Assembly (NCBI GenBank): GCA_964532485.1
Contig: CAZHKE010000044.1
Coordinates: 1 to 23,960 of the forward strand
Source of the DNA: DATBSK01 sp964532485
Lineage (GTDB): Bacteria; Actinomycetota; Acidimicrobiia; IMCC26256; PALSA-555
Reading direction: 5' to 3'
DNA length: 23,960 bases
In this document: in pieces, positions 15,859 through 23,929 of the stretch
Layout of the letters: every line of letters starts with the position of its first letter
Numbering within the stretch: position 1 is the stretch's first letter
Position numbers and translations under genes: made by a program
The notes under the pieces: generated by a model
The model's database searches: none
What the model was told of the DNA's origin: nothing
What the model saw: the letters and a program-made list of their open reading frames with translations, nothing else

Positions 15859-15864
15859 ATCATA
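15859..15864 (-). promoter_or_regulatory. -10 of copA
   Basis: TATGAT on the minus strand, 5 of 6 matches to TATAAT, with a leader of roughly 33 bases to the copA ATG. It touches the CsoR palindrome. Confidence 0.6.
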
Positions 15865-15880
15865 TACCCCTCTGGGGTAT
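15864..15880. promoter_or_regulatory. CsoR operator
   Basis: ATACCCC-TCT-GGGGTAT, a perfect 7-base inverted repeat. It matches the known G-tract palindrome bound by CsoR in copper operons. It overlaps the -10 regions of both copA and csoR. Confidence 0.85.
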
Positions 15881-15883
15881 GCT
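15878..15883 (+). promoter_or_regulatory. -10 hexamer of csoR, leaderless type
   Basis: TATGCT, 6 bases before the GTG at 15890, overlapping the right arm of the operator. Confidence 0.55.
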
Positions 15884-15889
15884 GCAACG

Positions 15890-16177
15890 GTGACGACCCG
15901 GGGCTACTCACTCACCAAGGACAGGTACCGCGCCCGCCTGCGCCGCATCGCGGGACAGGTGCGCGGCATCGAGCGGATGATCGACGACGACGAGTACTGC
16001 ATCGACGTGCTCACGCAGGTCGCGGCGGCGACCAAGGCCTTGCAGGGCATCGGCCTCGGCCTGCTCGACGAGCACGTCCGCCACTGCGTGCGAGAGGCCG
16101 CGGCGACCAGCGAAGCCGCCGGCGACGAGAAGGTCGACGAGGCGGTGCACGCCATCGAGCGACTCTTGCGGGTCTGA
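15890..16177 (+). CDS. csoR: Copper-sensing repressor CsoR
   Basis: All-helical CsoR/DUF156 repressor of 95 aa. The Cu(I) ligand triad Cys37-His62-Cys66 has the spacing of the Mycobacterium tuberculosis protein (36-61-65), which separates it from the RcnR and FrmR types. KDRYRARLRRIAGQVRGIERM (10-30) is the basic DNA-contact helix. Cu(I) binding releases DNA and turns on copA and csoR. The GTG at 15890 is chosen by TATGCT 6 bases upstream, homology to the N-terminus and family length. The upstream open frame to 15734 runs through the operator. Confidence 0.95.
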   Translation: MTTRGYSLTKDRYRARLRRIAGQVRGIERMIDDDEYCIDVLTQVAAATKALQGIGLGLLDEHVRHCVREAAATSEAAGDEKVDEAVHAIERLLRV

Positions 16178-16191
16178 TGTCGCGCGCCTGC

Positions 16192-16227
16192 GTTGCGGAC
16201 CCGCTATTCGCGGGTCTGCGACGCAAC
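16192..16227. terminator. Terminator hairpin between csoR and the DUF4328 gene
   Basis: GACCCGC-TATTC-GCGGGTC (16198-16216) with outer arms GTTGCG (16192-16197) and CGCAAC (16222-16227), separated by a 5-base bulge on one side. The loop holds the DUF4328 stop. It lies between convergent stops. Confidence 0.55.
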
Positions 16228-16890
16228 CGCGTCCTGGGCGGCGCGGCACTCGGTCTGGCGCTCGTCGAGGCGCTTGACGACGAGGATCCCGAGCACCGCC
16301 GAGGCGGCGACGCAGAGCATCCCGACGATCGCGAGCAGGTTCGTGCCCCGCGCCTGCGCGAGGTCGAGCTCCCGCCGGTCGATCGCTGCCCCGCGCAACG
16401 TGAGCAGCGCGGCGAGGAACAGCCCCCACCACCACCCGACCAGCCATGACCGGTCGGCGATGCGCCACCGTGGGTCACCGCGCTCGATCCGAGCGTCGGA
16501 GCCGCGCCACAGGTCCTGCACGACGAGCACCGGGATCACGAGGTTGGCGAGCGGGATGAACCATCCGGCGATCGCCCAGCCGGCGCCGAGCCGCTCCGGG
16601 CGACGCGCCAGCGCCTCCTGGTTCTTCGCGGCGCGGAAGCACCAGACGATGAAGCAGGGGACGATCGCCAGCACGATGAGCGCCAGTCCCACGTCCAGGC
16701 CCCGCACGAGCGAGTCGGCGTCGGCCGCCCGGCGGAAGTAGTCAGCGGCAGTCGGGTCGTCGAGCACGACGAGCCGCGTCGCGAGCGCGACCCCACGCAC
16801 GAGCCCCGCGGCTGCGGCGAGCGCGAACAGCACGGTGAGCCCGGTCTCGAGACCGCCGTTCACGCGCCAGCGCGCGGTCGGCTGCTGCAC
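16204..16890 (-). CDS. DUF4328 membrane protein
   Basis: 228-aa membrane protein of the DUF4328 type, function unknown. The signature GWFIPLANLVIPVLVVQDLWRGS lies at about 108-130 after GWAIAG, with a preceding basic loop FRAAKNQEALARRP that is typical. Hydrophobic segments are near 15-35, 66-86, 102-124, 147-165 and 184-206. The frame is open to an ATG at 16962, only 14 bases from the divergent FrhB start. I prefer the GTG at 16890: it has TAGGCT 7 bases upstream, and the 24 residues dropped are Pro/Arg-rich. With the longer start it would be 252 aa. Confidence 0.8.
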   Translation of the reverse strand: MQQPTARWRVNGGLETGLTVLFALAAAAGLVRGVALATRLVVLDDPTAADYFRRAADADSLVRGLDVGLALIVLAIVPCFIVWCFRAAKNQEALARRPERLGAGWAIAGWFIPLANLVIPVLVVQDLWRGSDARIERGDPRWRIADRSWLVGWWWGLFLAALLTLRGAAIDRRELDLAQARGTNLLAIVGMLCVAASAVLGILVVKRLDERQTECRAAQDAVASQTRE

Positions 16891-16897
16891 GCGGTGG

Positions 16898-16903
16898 AGC
16901 CTA
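16898..16903 (-). promoter_or_regulatory. -10 hexamer of the DUF4328 gene, leaderless type
   Basis: TAGGCT on the minus strand, 7 bases before the GTG at 16890. Confidence 0.45.
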
Positions 16904-16976
16904 GGTTTCGTCGGCCGGGCGGGCGGTCGCCGCTCGGGCGGGCGAACGCCGCTTCCAGCCATGACAGACTCGTCCG

Positions 16977-18095
16977 ATGCCCCCCGAGAAGTTCCAGTGG
17001 AAGCACCTCTACGACGAGGTCGTGCAGACGGGCCTGTGCACCGGCTGCGCGGGCTGCGTCATCGTCTGCCCGCACGACGTCCTCGGGTACCGCGACGACG
17101 AGGGCGTGTACAAGCCCTTCCAGACCGAGGTCGGGTTCTCGCCGGGCGACTGCAGCCACGGGCAGAAGGGCTGCACGACGTGCACCCGCGCGTGCCCGCG
17201 CTTTCGCACCTGGGAGACCGAGGCCGACGAGTTCCTCTTCGGACGCGTCCGTCAGCCCGACGAGGTCTCGGGCGTGGCCAAGGACATCGTGCTCGCCCGC
17301 GCGACCGACCCTGTGCTCCAGGAGGTCGGCCAAGACGGTGGGCTGGTGTCGGCACTCCTGCTCTACGCGCTCGAGAACGACGTCATCGATGCCGCGCTCG
17401 TCTCGTATCTCGAGGGTGACGGATCGTCGTGGAAGGCCGTGCCGGGGGTGGCCCGCACGAAGGAGGACATCATCGCGTCGGCCGGCAGCCGCTACACGTA
17501 CTCCGCGAACCCCATGGCCTACGCCGATGCCGTCGAAGGCGGCGCCGAGCGGATCGCGCTCGTGGGCATGAGCTGCCAGTCGTCGTCGCCGGCGATCATG
17601 AAGCAGCGCAAGGTCGGCAAGGTCGGGCGCCGCATCAGCCTCAACATCGGCCTGCTGTGCTCGAAGACGTTCGACGACGCCATCTTCGACGAGCTCCTCG
17701 ACGCCAAGTACGGGCTCAAGCGCGCCGACATCAAGAAGATGAACATCAAGGGCCGCCTGCAGATCTGGATGCACGACGGCGAGTACCACGAGGTGCCGCT
17801 CAAGGAGTGCCACCAGTGGACGCGTGAGGGCTGCAAGCTGTGCCCCGACTTCGCGGCCGAGCACGCCGACATCTCGACCGGCGGCATCGGCGCGTTCAAC
17901 GACTGGACCCTGACGCTCGTGCGCACCGACATCGGCCGCGACCTGATGGAAGGGCTCGAGCGCGACGGCTGGATCGAGGTGCGACCCGGCGACGACGACC
18001 CCGGCGCCATCGAGCTGCTGCACAAGCTGTCGGCGAAGAGCCGGAAGCGCTGGCCCGAGTTCGCGGTCGAAGCACCCCGCCTGATCAGCGCCTGA
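16977..18095 (+). CDS. FrhB-type coenzyme F420 hydrogenase/dehydrogenase beta family protein
   Basis: Iron-sulphur flavoprotein of 372 aa in the FrhB/FpoF family; members pass electrons between F420 and iron-sulphur partners. The N-terminus holds two ferredoxin-type motifs: Cys21, 24, 27, 31 (CTGCAGCVIVCP) and Cys59, 66, 69, 73 (CxxxxxxCTTCTRACP). The FrhB core follows, with GQDGGLVSALLLYAL near 118-132 and GMSCQSS and LLCSK in the middle. The C-terminal part has GCKLCPDFAAEHADISTGGIG, the third Cys set and FAD-side motif. No hydrogenase, Fpo or sulphite reductase subunit lies nearby, so its partner and substrate are open; ferredoxin:F420 exchange is one option. ATG at 16977 with no Shine-Dalgarno; a weak CAGACT lies 6 bases upstream. 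Confidence 0.88.
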   Translation: MPPEKFQWKHLYDEVVQTGLCTGCAGCVIVCPHDVLGYRDDEGVYKPFQTEVGFSPGDCSHGQKGCTTCTRACPRFRTWETEADEFLFGRVRQPDEVSGVAKDIVLARATDPVLQEVGQDGGLVSALLLYALENDVIDAALVSYLEGDGSSWKAVPGVARTKEDIIASAGSRYTYSANPMAYADAVEGGAERIALVGMSCQSSSPAIMKQRKVGKVGRRISLNIGLLCSKTFDDAIFDELLDAKYGLKRADIKKMNIKGRLQIWMHDGEYHEVPLKECHQWTREGCKLCPDFAAEHADISTGGIGAFNDWTLTLVRTDIGRDLMEGLERDGWIEVRPGDDDPGAIELLHKLSAKSRKRWPEFAVEAPRLISA

Positions 18096-18102
18096 GCCTC
18101 GT

Positions 18103-18117
18103 CGGCGCTTCGCGCCG
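18103..18117. terminator. Short hairpin between convergent genes
   Basis: CGGCGC-TTC-GCGCCG, a 6-bp stem with a 3-base loop 8 bases past the FrhB stop and just before the stop of the Thr/Pro-rich gene. Weak but well placed. Confidence 0.4.
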
Positions 18118-18122
18118 GGCGC

Positions 18123-19004
18123 CTAGGTCGTCGAGGACGTGGACGATGACGACGAGGTCGACGTCACCGGCGGCACGACATCGGTGTCGACGTCGAGCGC
18201 AACCAGGCACGGGGGTGTCGGATCGTCGTCGCAGAGGGCCAGATCGAAGATCTCCGACGGCGGCAGGGTCTGGAAGTCGATCGCGTCGAGGCTCGCGCGG
18301 CTCAGGCGGAGCAGCACGACGACCTCTGTCGGCGGCGGCGGCGTGGGGTTCGGGATCGTGGCCCTGATGACCACGTCGTTGTCGCCGTCGAGGCCGGCGA
18401 GCTCGACGGTCATGAGCACGTTCCACGCGTCCAGGCGCGCCTGCACGGCCTGCTCGGCGGGGGTCAGCTCGCTGATGAGACTCCAACGCACGCGCGTCTC
18501 GTCGTCGGGGTCGTCGGGGTCGGCGATGTGCACCGACGTGACCCTGTTGTCGCCCGGCGCGGGCGGGTCGCCGCCGTTCAGCGCGGTGCCGATCTGGAGC
18601 GCCAGCTGCTGCGCGGGCGTCGGTGGCTTGGTCGTCGTCGTCGACGGTGGCTTCGTCGTCGGGGGGTTGGTCGGCGGATTGGTCGGCGGGTTCGTCGGCG
18701 GGTTCGTCGGGGGCTGCGTCGGGGGGACCGTCGTCGGGAAGTTGATCGTCGGCGGCGTCGTCGTCGGGATCGTCGGCGGCAACGTCAGGAGCGTCGTGGT
18801 GGTGCTGGTCGACGACGACGAGCTCGACGTCGTCGACGAGCTGGTCGTGCTCGTCCGACTGGTGTCGATGCTGTTCTTGTCGTCGCCACCGCCCGACGAG
18901 AGCGCGATCGCGAGGCCGATGATCGCCAGGCCGCCGACCGCCGCGCCGCCGACGATCAGCGCCGCCCGCTGCTGGCGCTGACGATCGCTCAGGGGCTCTC
19001 CCAC
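18123..19004 (-). CDS. Membrane-anchored Thr/Ser/Pro-rich surface protein, unknown function
   Basis: 293 aa with no family I recognise. A single hydrophobic segment at about 14-36 (AALIVGGAAVGGLAIIGLAIAL) follows a short cytoplasmic RQRQQR stretch. Then comes a Ser/Thr/Pro stalk at about 47-130 with four exact TNPP units and a TQPP, likely extended and possibly O-glycosylated. A folded-looking domain at 131-280 begins PAQQLALQIGTALNGG, and its strands end with a Cys pair (CDDDPTPPC). The C-terminus returns to Ser/Thr. I choose GTG at 19004: TACGGT lies 7 bases upstream; the GTG at 19013 touches that hexamer and would be unreadable on such a transcript. Confidence 0.72.
   Translation of the reverse strand: MGEPLSDRQRQQRAALIVGGAAVGGLAIIGLAIALSSGGGDDKNSIDTSRTSTTSSSTTSSSSSSTSTTTTLLTLPPTIPTTTPPTINFPTTVPPTQPPTNPPTNPPTNPPTNPPTTKPPSTTTTKPPTPAQQLALQIGTALNGGDPPAPGDNRVTSVHIADPDDPDDETRVRWSLISELTPAEQAVQARLDAWNVLMTVELAGLDGDNDVVIRATIPNPTPPPPTEVVVLLRLSRASLDAIDFQTLPPSEIFDLALCDDDPTPPCLVALDVDTDVVPPVTSTSSSSSTSSTT
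18666..18713 (-). repeat. Four 12-bp coding repeats (TNPP)
   Basis: Four tandem 12-base units, each encoding TNPP, with up to two base differences between copies; a fifth partial unit encodes TQPP. They lie inside the stalk of the Thr/Pro-rich protein. Confidence 0.9.
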
Positions 19005-19011
19005 GGCCTGC

Positions 19012-19017
19012 ACCGTA
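19012..19017 (-). promoter_or_regulatory. -10 hexamer of the Thr/Pro-rich gene, leaderless type
   Basis: TACGGT on the minus strand, 7 bases before the GTG at 19004. Confidence 0.45.
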
Positions 19018-19047
19018 CCGGGCGGCCGGGAACCGGTGGGGGCGCGG

Positions 19048-19053
19048 TACCGT
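19048..19053 (+). promoter_or_regulatory. Possible -10 of nhaA
   Basis: TACCGT within the palindrome CGGTACCG (19045-19052). Transcription would begin near 19060, giving a leader of about 54 nt that consists almost wholly of the hairpin at 19068-19113. Confidence 0.45.
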
Positions 19054-19067
19054 GGGCAGCGGAGTGC

Positions 19068-19113
19068 CGGGAAGCCTGGTCGGCGGCTGACCTCCGCGCG
19101 ACCAGGGAGCCCG
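19068..19113 (+). promoter_or_regulatory. Structured leader with buried ribosome site upstream of nhaA (riboswitch candidate)
   Basis: The 46 bases before the ATG pair almost fully. Outer helix CGGG (19068-19071) with CCCG (19110-19113). Symmetric internal loop AAG/GAG. Inner 8-bp helix CCTGGTCG (19075-19082) with CGACCAGG (19099-19106). One bulged G at 19098, then GCGG (19083-19086) with CCGC (19094-19097), and loop CTGACCT. The Shine-Dalgarno AGGGAG (19104-19109) lies inside the helix and internal loop, so folding would limit translation. The upstream TGCC (19065-19068) can instead pair with GGCA (19055-19058), sharing one base with the outer helix. Ligand unknown; lithium- and sodium-sensing RNAs are known before cation antiporter genes. 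Confidence 0.55.
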
Positions 19114-20306
<1,193 letters not shown>

Positions 20307-20310
<4 letters not shown>

Positions 20311-20621
20311 CGAACGTGGTCGCGCTCGTCGACGACCTGATGGATCGAAGTCGGATCACCGCTGCGGTGCCGGCCACCGTCGCGACCCGGTCGGTCGGCG
20401 ACGTCGCGGGTGCCGACGTCGTCATCGTCGACCTCGCGCGCCACGCGGGAGCGGTGGCCGAGGCTCGACAGCTCGTGCCTGACGCGTTCCTCGTCGCGTT
20501 CGGGCGCCACGACGACACGGCGACGCTCACCGCCGCCCGCGACGCCGGTGCGGATCGCGTGCTCTCGCGGGCCAAGTTCTTCGCCGACGTCACCGAGGCG
20601 CTCCGGCCTTCCGACCAGTAG
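20307..20621 (+). CDS. Small receiver-like protein coupled to nhaA
   Basis: 104-aa soluble protein that I read as a short, degenerate response-regulator receiver (REC) domain. Visible pattern: first strand VVALVDD (Asp9-Asp10); second VVIVDLA with Asp42 in the phospho-acceptor position; FLVAFGRHDD, where Gly66 replaces the usual Thr/Ser switch; and GADRVLSRAKFFADV with Lys90 near the expected Lys. There is no output domain. Its ATG overlaps the nhaA stop as ATGA and has a strong AGGAGG Shine-Dalgarno 6 bases upstream, so it is made with NhaA. It may sense or modulate antiport, but this is inference. REC assignment is by pattern only; another Rossmann-like fold is possible. Confidence 0.7.
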
Positions 20622-20700
20622 GTAGGGAGCCGGGCGGCAGGCACCGCAACCGCCACGACGCCGCGTAACGCCCCCGGCGCAGACGAGGTCCAACCCCCCG

Positions 20701-22341
20701 GTGAAGTCCGTCGTCGCGCGCATCGAGGCCGCTGCCGACTCGCCTGGCGCGATCACGTTCCTCGGGTCGGCGGGTGCGGGCGACGCTTCGCGGGTCCCGT
20801 GGCGCGAGCTGCACGAGGACGCGCAGGCCATGGCCGCGGCCCTGCAGGTACGCGGTGTCGCGCCCGGCGCGCACGTCGCGCTCCTCGGGCCGACGTCGCG
20901 GCCACTCGTCACCGCGATCCAGGCGGTGTGGCTCGCGGGCGGCACGCTCGTGTGCCTGCCGCTGCCGATGCGCCTCGGGTCGGTCGAGGAGTTCACGCAG
21001 CAGACGCGCCGGCGCATCGAGAACGCGCGGGCGACGCTCGTGATCGTCGACGCCGAGCTCGAGCCGTTCCTCGCCGTGCAAACCGGCGACCCGCCGGTCG
21101 TCCGGCTCGACGAGCTGCGGGGCGACGCGTCACGCTGGGAGCGACCGGCCGACGACCCCGAGCGCCTCGCGATCGTCCAGTTCACGAGCGGCTCGACCGA
21201 CGACCCCAAGGGCGTGACGCTCCCTCACCGGTGCCTGGTCGACAACATCGACGCGATCGTCGAGGGTGCGGCCCTCGGTGTCGACGACGTCGGCGTGTCG
21301 TGGCTGCCGCTGTACCACGACATGGGCCTCATCGGCCTGCTGATGACACCGATGCTCACGGGCTTCGAGCTCGGCCTCGCGCCACCGCAGGACTTCCTGG
21401 CAGCGCCCGGCGACTGGATGCGCTGGATGTCCGACCTGCGCGCCACGGTCACGGGCGGGCCCAACTTCGCGTACGCGCTCGCCGCGCGCGCCATGCGGCG
21501 CCTCGACGGGCTCGACCTCACGTCGTGGCACACCGCGCTCAACGGCGCCGAGCCGATCGACCCGGGTGCGGTGGAGTCGTTCCTCGAGTCGGGGGCACGC
21601 CACGGCCTCGACGGCAAGGCCGCGTTCTGCGTCTACGGGATGGCCGAGGCGACGCTCGCGATCTCGTTCCCCGAGCCGGGCACGGGGATGACGGTCGACA
21701 CGGTCGACCGGGCGACGCTCGAGCGCGAGCGCTACGCGGCACCGGCGAGCTCGCACGGTGAGGCTCGCCGGCTGCCCCTCCTCGGTCGCACGCTGCGCGG
21801 GCTCGAGCTGCGCGTGTGCGATCCCGAGACGGGCGAGCCACGAGGCTCACGCGACGTCGGGGAGCTCGAGCTGCGCGGCACCTCGGTGACCCCGGGCTAC
21901 TTCGCCCGCGACGAGCTCAACGCGGCGACGTTCCGCGACGGCTGGTTGCGCACGGGCGACCTCGGATACCTCGTCGACGACGAGGTCGTCGTGTGCGGTC
22001 GCATCAAGGACGTCATCATCGTGGGCGGTCGCAACGTGTTCCCCGAAGAGGTCGAACGCGCCGCCGCGCGCGTCGAAGGTGTGCGCGCGGGCAACGTCAT
22101 CGCGTTCGGCACGCCCGGGCGGCGTGGCAAGGAAGGGATCGTCGTCGTCGCCGAGACGAAGTCGGACGACCTCGCAGCCCTGCACGACCCCGTCGTCGAC
22201 CGGGTCTGCGACGCGGTCGGGATCCCACCGCTCGAGATCGTCTTCGTGCAGGCAGGGAGCCTGCCCAAGACGTCGTCGGGCAAGCTCCAGCGGTCGCTGT
22301 GCAAGACCCAGTACGGCACCGACGCCCTGACCAGGGTCTGA
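20701..22341 (+). CDS. Fatty acyl-AMP ligase-like adenylate-forming enzyme
   Basis: ANL-superfamily enzyme of 546 aa that activates a carboxylic acid, probably a fatty acid, as acyl-AMP. P-loop FTSGSTDDPKGV at 161-172; WLPLYHDMGLIG at 201-212, a FAAL-type marker (YHDMG); TGGPNFAYAL at 251-260; VYGMAEATL; GWLRTGDLGYL; GRIKDVIIVGGRN; and C-terminal SLPKTSSGKLQRS with the catalytic Lys528. FAALs pass acyl-AMP to a carrier protein of a polyketide or peptide synthase, yet no such partner is in the window. CoA-ligase activity remains possible. Start GTG at 20701, with GAGGTCC about 10 bases upstream; a weak call. The 79-bp gap before it shows no clear promoter. Confidence 0.88.
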   Translation: MKSVVARIEAAADSPGAITFLGSAGAGDASRVPWRELHEDAQAMAAALQVRGVAPGAHVALLGPTSRPLVTAIQAVWLAGGTLVCLPLPMRLGSVEEFTQQTRRRIENARATLVIVDAELEPFLAVQTGDPPVVRLDELRGDASRWERPADDPERLAIVQFTSGSTDDPKGVTLPHRCLVDNIDAIVEGAALGVDDVGVSWLPLYHDMGLIGLLMTPMLTGFELGLAPPQDFLAAPGDWMRWMSDLRATVTGGPNFAYALAARAMRRLDGLDLTSWHTALNGAEPIDPGAVESFLESGARHGLDGKAAFCVYGMAEATLAISFPEPGTGMTVDTVDRATLERERYAAPASSHGEARRLPLLGRTLRGLELRVCDPETGEPRGSRDVGELELRGTSVTPGYFARDELNAATFRDGWLRTGDLGYLVDDEVVVCGRIKDVIIVGGRNVFPEEVERAAARVEGVRAGNVIAFGTPGRRGKEGIVVVAETKSDDLAALHDPVVDRVCDAVGIPPLEIVFVQAGSLPKTSSGKLQRSLCKTQYGTDALTRV

Positions 22342-22414
22342 TTCGGGCATTCGCGCCTTCCGAGGCGCACCCGGGCGCCGGACGCGCCAGAATGGTCCCC
22401 CGCCCCCGTCGAGA

Positions 22415-23929
22415 GTGACGTTCGCGGCCATGCCGGTCATCACCACCCCGAGCCCCCAACCCCAGAGCGCTGGGGCGGTTGCCACCCGACGTCTGCGCAA
22501 GTCCGACCTGGCGCGCCTCGCGCTCGTCGTGCTCGCGCTGGCGTTCGTGCTCCGCCTCCCGGCGTTGTTCGTCGACGTCTTCAACTCCGACGAGACGTTC
22601 CTCGCGACCCAGGCGCAGGTGATCCAGGAGGGCGGCAGCCTCTACGAAGAGGCCGCCGACCGCAAGCCTCCGCTCGTGCCCTACATCTACGCCGCCGGGT
22701 TCGAGCTCTTCGACACGAACGACCTGTGGTCGGTGCGAGTCCTGGCGATCGGCGCCGCCGCGCTCACTGCGCTGCTCGTCGCGGTCGAGGCGCGGCGCCG
22801 GTACGGGCACAAGGCCGCGTGGGCCGCCGGACTGCTGTGCGTGTTCGCGCTCGTCGCGTTCGCGCCCCAAGACGGGCAGGCGGCCAACTTCGAGATCTTC
22901 ATGCTGCCGGCGATGACCGCGGCGATCGTCCTCGCGCGCCGGGGCCGGACCGTCTCCGCCGGTGCAGCGGTCGCGCTCGCGACGCTCGCCAAGCAGACCG
23001 GCGCGCTCACGTTGTTCCCCGTCCTGTACCTGGCCTGGAAGGCGCGTGGCCGCCGGGGCGTGGCCGACTCGGTCGGCGGGTTCGCGGTGCCGCTCGCGCT
23101 CGTCGCGGCCGCGCTCGGTGCGGGCCAGCTCTTCTACTGGACGGTGCTCGGCAACGGCTCGTACGTCAGCGTCGAGACGGCGTCGACGTACGTGCTGTCG
23201 TCGTTCCTCTTGATGTCGCTCGGCTGGGTCGGGTGCAACCTCCCGATCGTGTGGCGCCTGCCCGCAGCATGGCGCGAACGACGAACGCCCAGTCGCGACG
23301 GTGCCAGCGACCTCGACCTCTGGATCTGGCTCTTGACCGCGGTCGTCTCGGTGATGGTCGGCCTGCGCTTCTTCGGCCACTACTACGTGCAGCTGATCCC
23401 GCCGCTGTGCCTGCTCACCGCCGGCGCGCTGGCGCGGAGCAGCCGCCGCATCGCGATCGCGACGATCGCGTTCGCGGCCGCGTTCGCGATCGCGTTCTCG
23501 GCTGCCGGCTACTTCATGCGCCCGTTCGGGCCCGAGCCGCCGTACGAGACGATCAGCCGCTACCTCGCGAGCCACGCCGCCGACGGCGACCGAGTGCTCG
23601 TGTGGGGCAGCGTCCCGGAGATCTACTGGGCGTCGGGGGCACGCCCGGCGACCCGGTTGATCACGACGAACACGTTCCTGGCGGGCAACCACCCGGGTCG
23701 CCCGGCCGAGGACGCCGCGCCGGAGGAGTCCGACCCGCAGCAGTGGGACTGGTTCTTCCAGGACCTCACCGCGCACCCGCCGCGCTACATCGTCGACACG
23801 GCACCGGCGAAGATCCGCGGCGCAGAGTGGACGCCGATCGACCGCTTCCCGCGCCTCGACGCGATGCTCCACGGCCAGTACCACTTCTCCCGCACGATCG
23901 ACGGGATCGACATCTACGAGCGCGACTGA
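22415..23929 (+). CDS. GT-C family (GT39/PMT-like) membrane glycosyltransferase
   Basis: Polytopic membrane protein of 504 aa in the dolichyl/polyprenyl-phosphate sugar glycosyltransferase group. After the first membrane helix (about 33-54) the extracytoplasmic loop has FNSDETF with Asp59-Glu60, the usual acidic catalytic site, then ADRKPPLVPYIYA (82-94). About nine more hydrophobic segments follow to about 370, then a soluble C-terminal domain (DGDRVLVWGS, YIVDTAPAKIRG, HFSRTIDGIDIYERD). It would move sugar from a lipid carrier to a glycan or protein outside the membrane; acceptor unknown. Start GTG at 22415 is uncertain: ATG at 22430 is an alternative and neither has a good Shine-Dalgarno. 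It could modify a stalk such as that of the Thr/Pro-rich protein, but this is a guess. Confidence 0.85.
   Translation: MTFAAMPVITTPSPQPQSAGAVATRRLRKSDLARLALVVLALAFVLRLPALFVDVFNSDETFLATQAQVIQEGGSLYEEAADRKPPLVPYIYAAGFELFDTNDLWSVRVLAIGAAALTALLVAVEARRRYGHKAAWAAGLLCVFALVAFAPQDGQAANFEIFMLPAMTAAIVLARRGRTVSAGAAVALATLAKQTGALTLFPVLYLAWKARGRRGVADSVGGFAVPLALVAAALGAGQLFYWTVLGNGSYVSVETASTYVLSSFLLMSLGWVGCNLPIVWRLPAAWRERRTPSRDGASDLDLWIWLLTAVVSVMVGLRFFGHYYVQLIPPLCLLTAGALARSSRRIAIATIAFAAAFAIAFSAAGYFMRPFGPEPPYETISRYLASHAADGDRVLVWGSVPEIYWASGARPATRLITTNTFLAGNHPGRPAEDAAPEESDPQQWDWFFQDLTAHPPRYIVDTAPAKIRGAEWTPIDRFPRLDAMLHGQYHFSRTIDGIDIYERD

Noticed and set aside
19021..19113. Cobalamin riboswitch before nhaA
   Set aside because: Some GC words look similar, but the conserved B12 box and its neighbouring helices are missing and the leader is too short.
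22097..23884. Minus-strand open frame of 595 codons opposite the GT-C gene
   Set aside because: Arg/Glu/Asp-rich low-complexity translation typical of the third-position mirror frame. The plus strand has membrane helices and the catalytic Asp-Glu.
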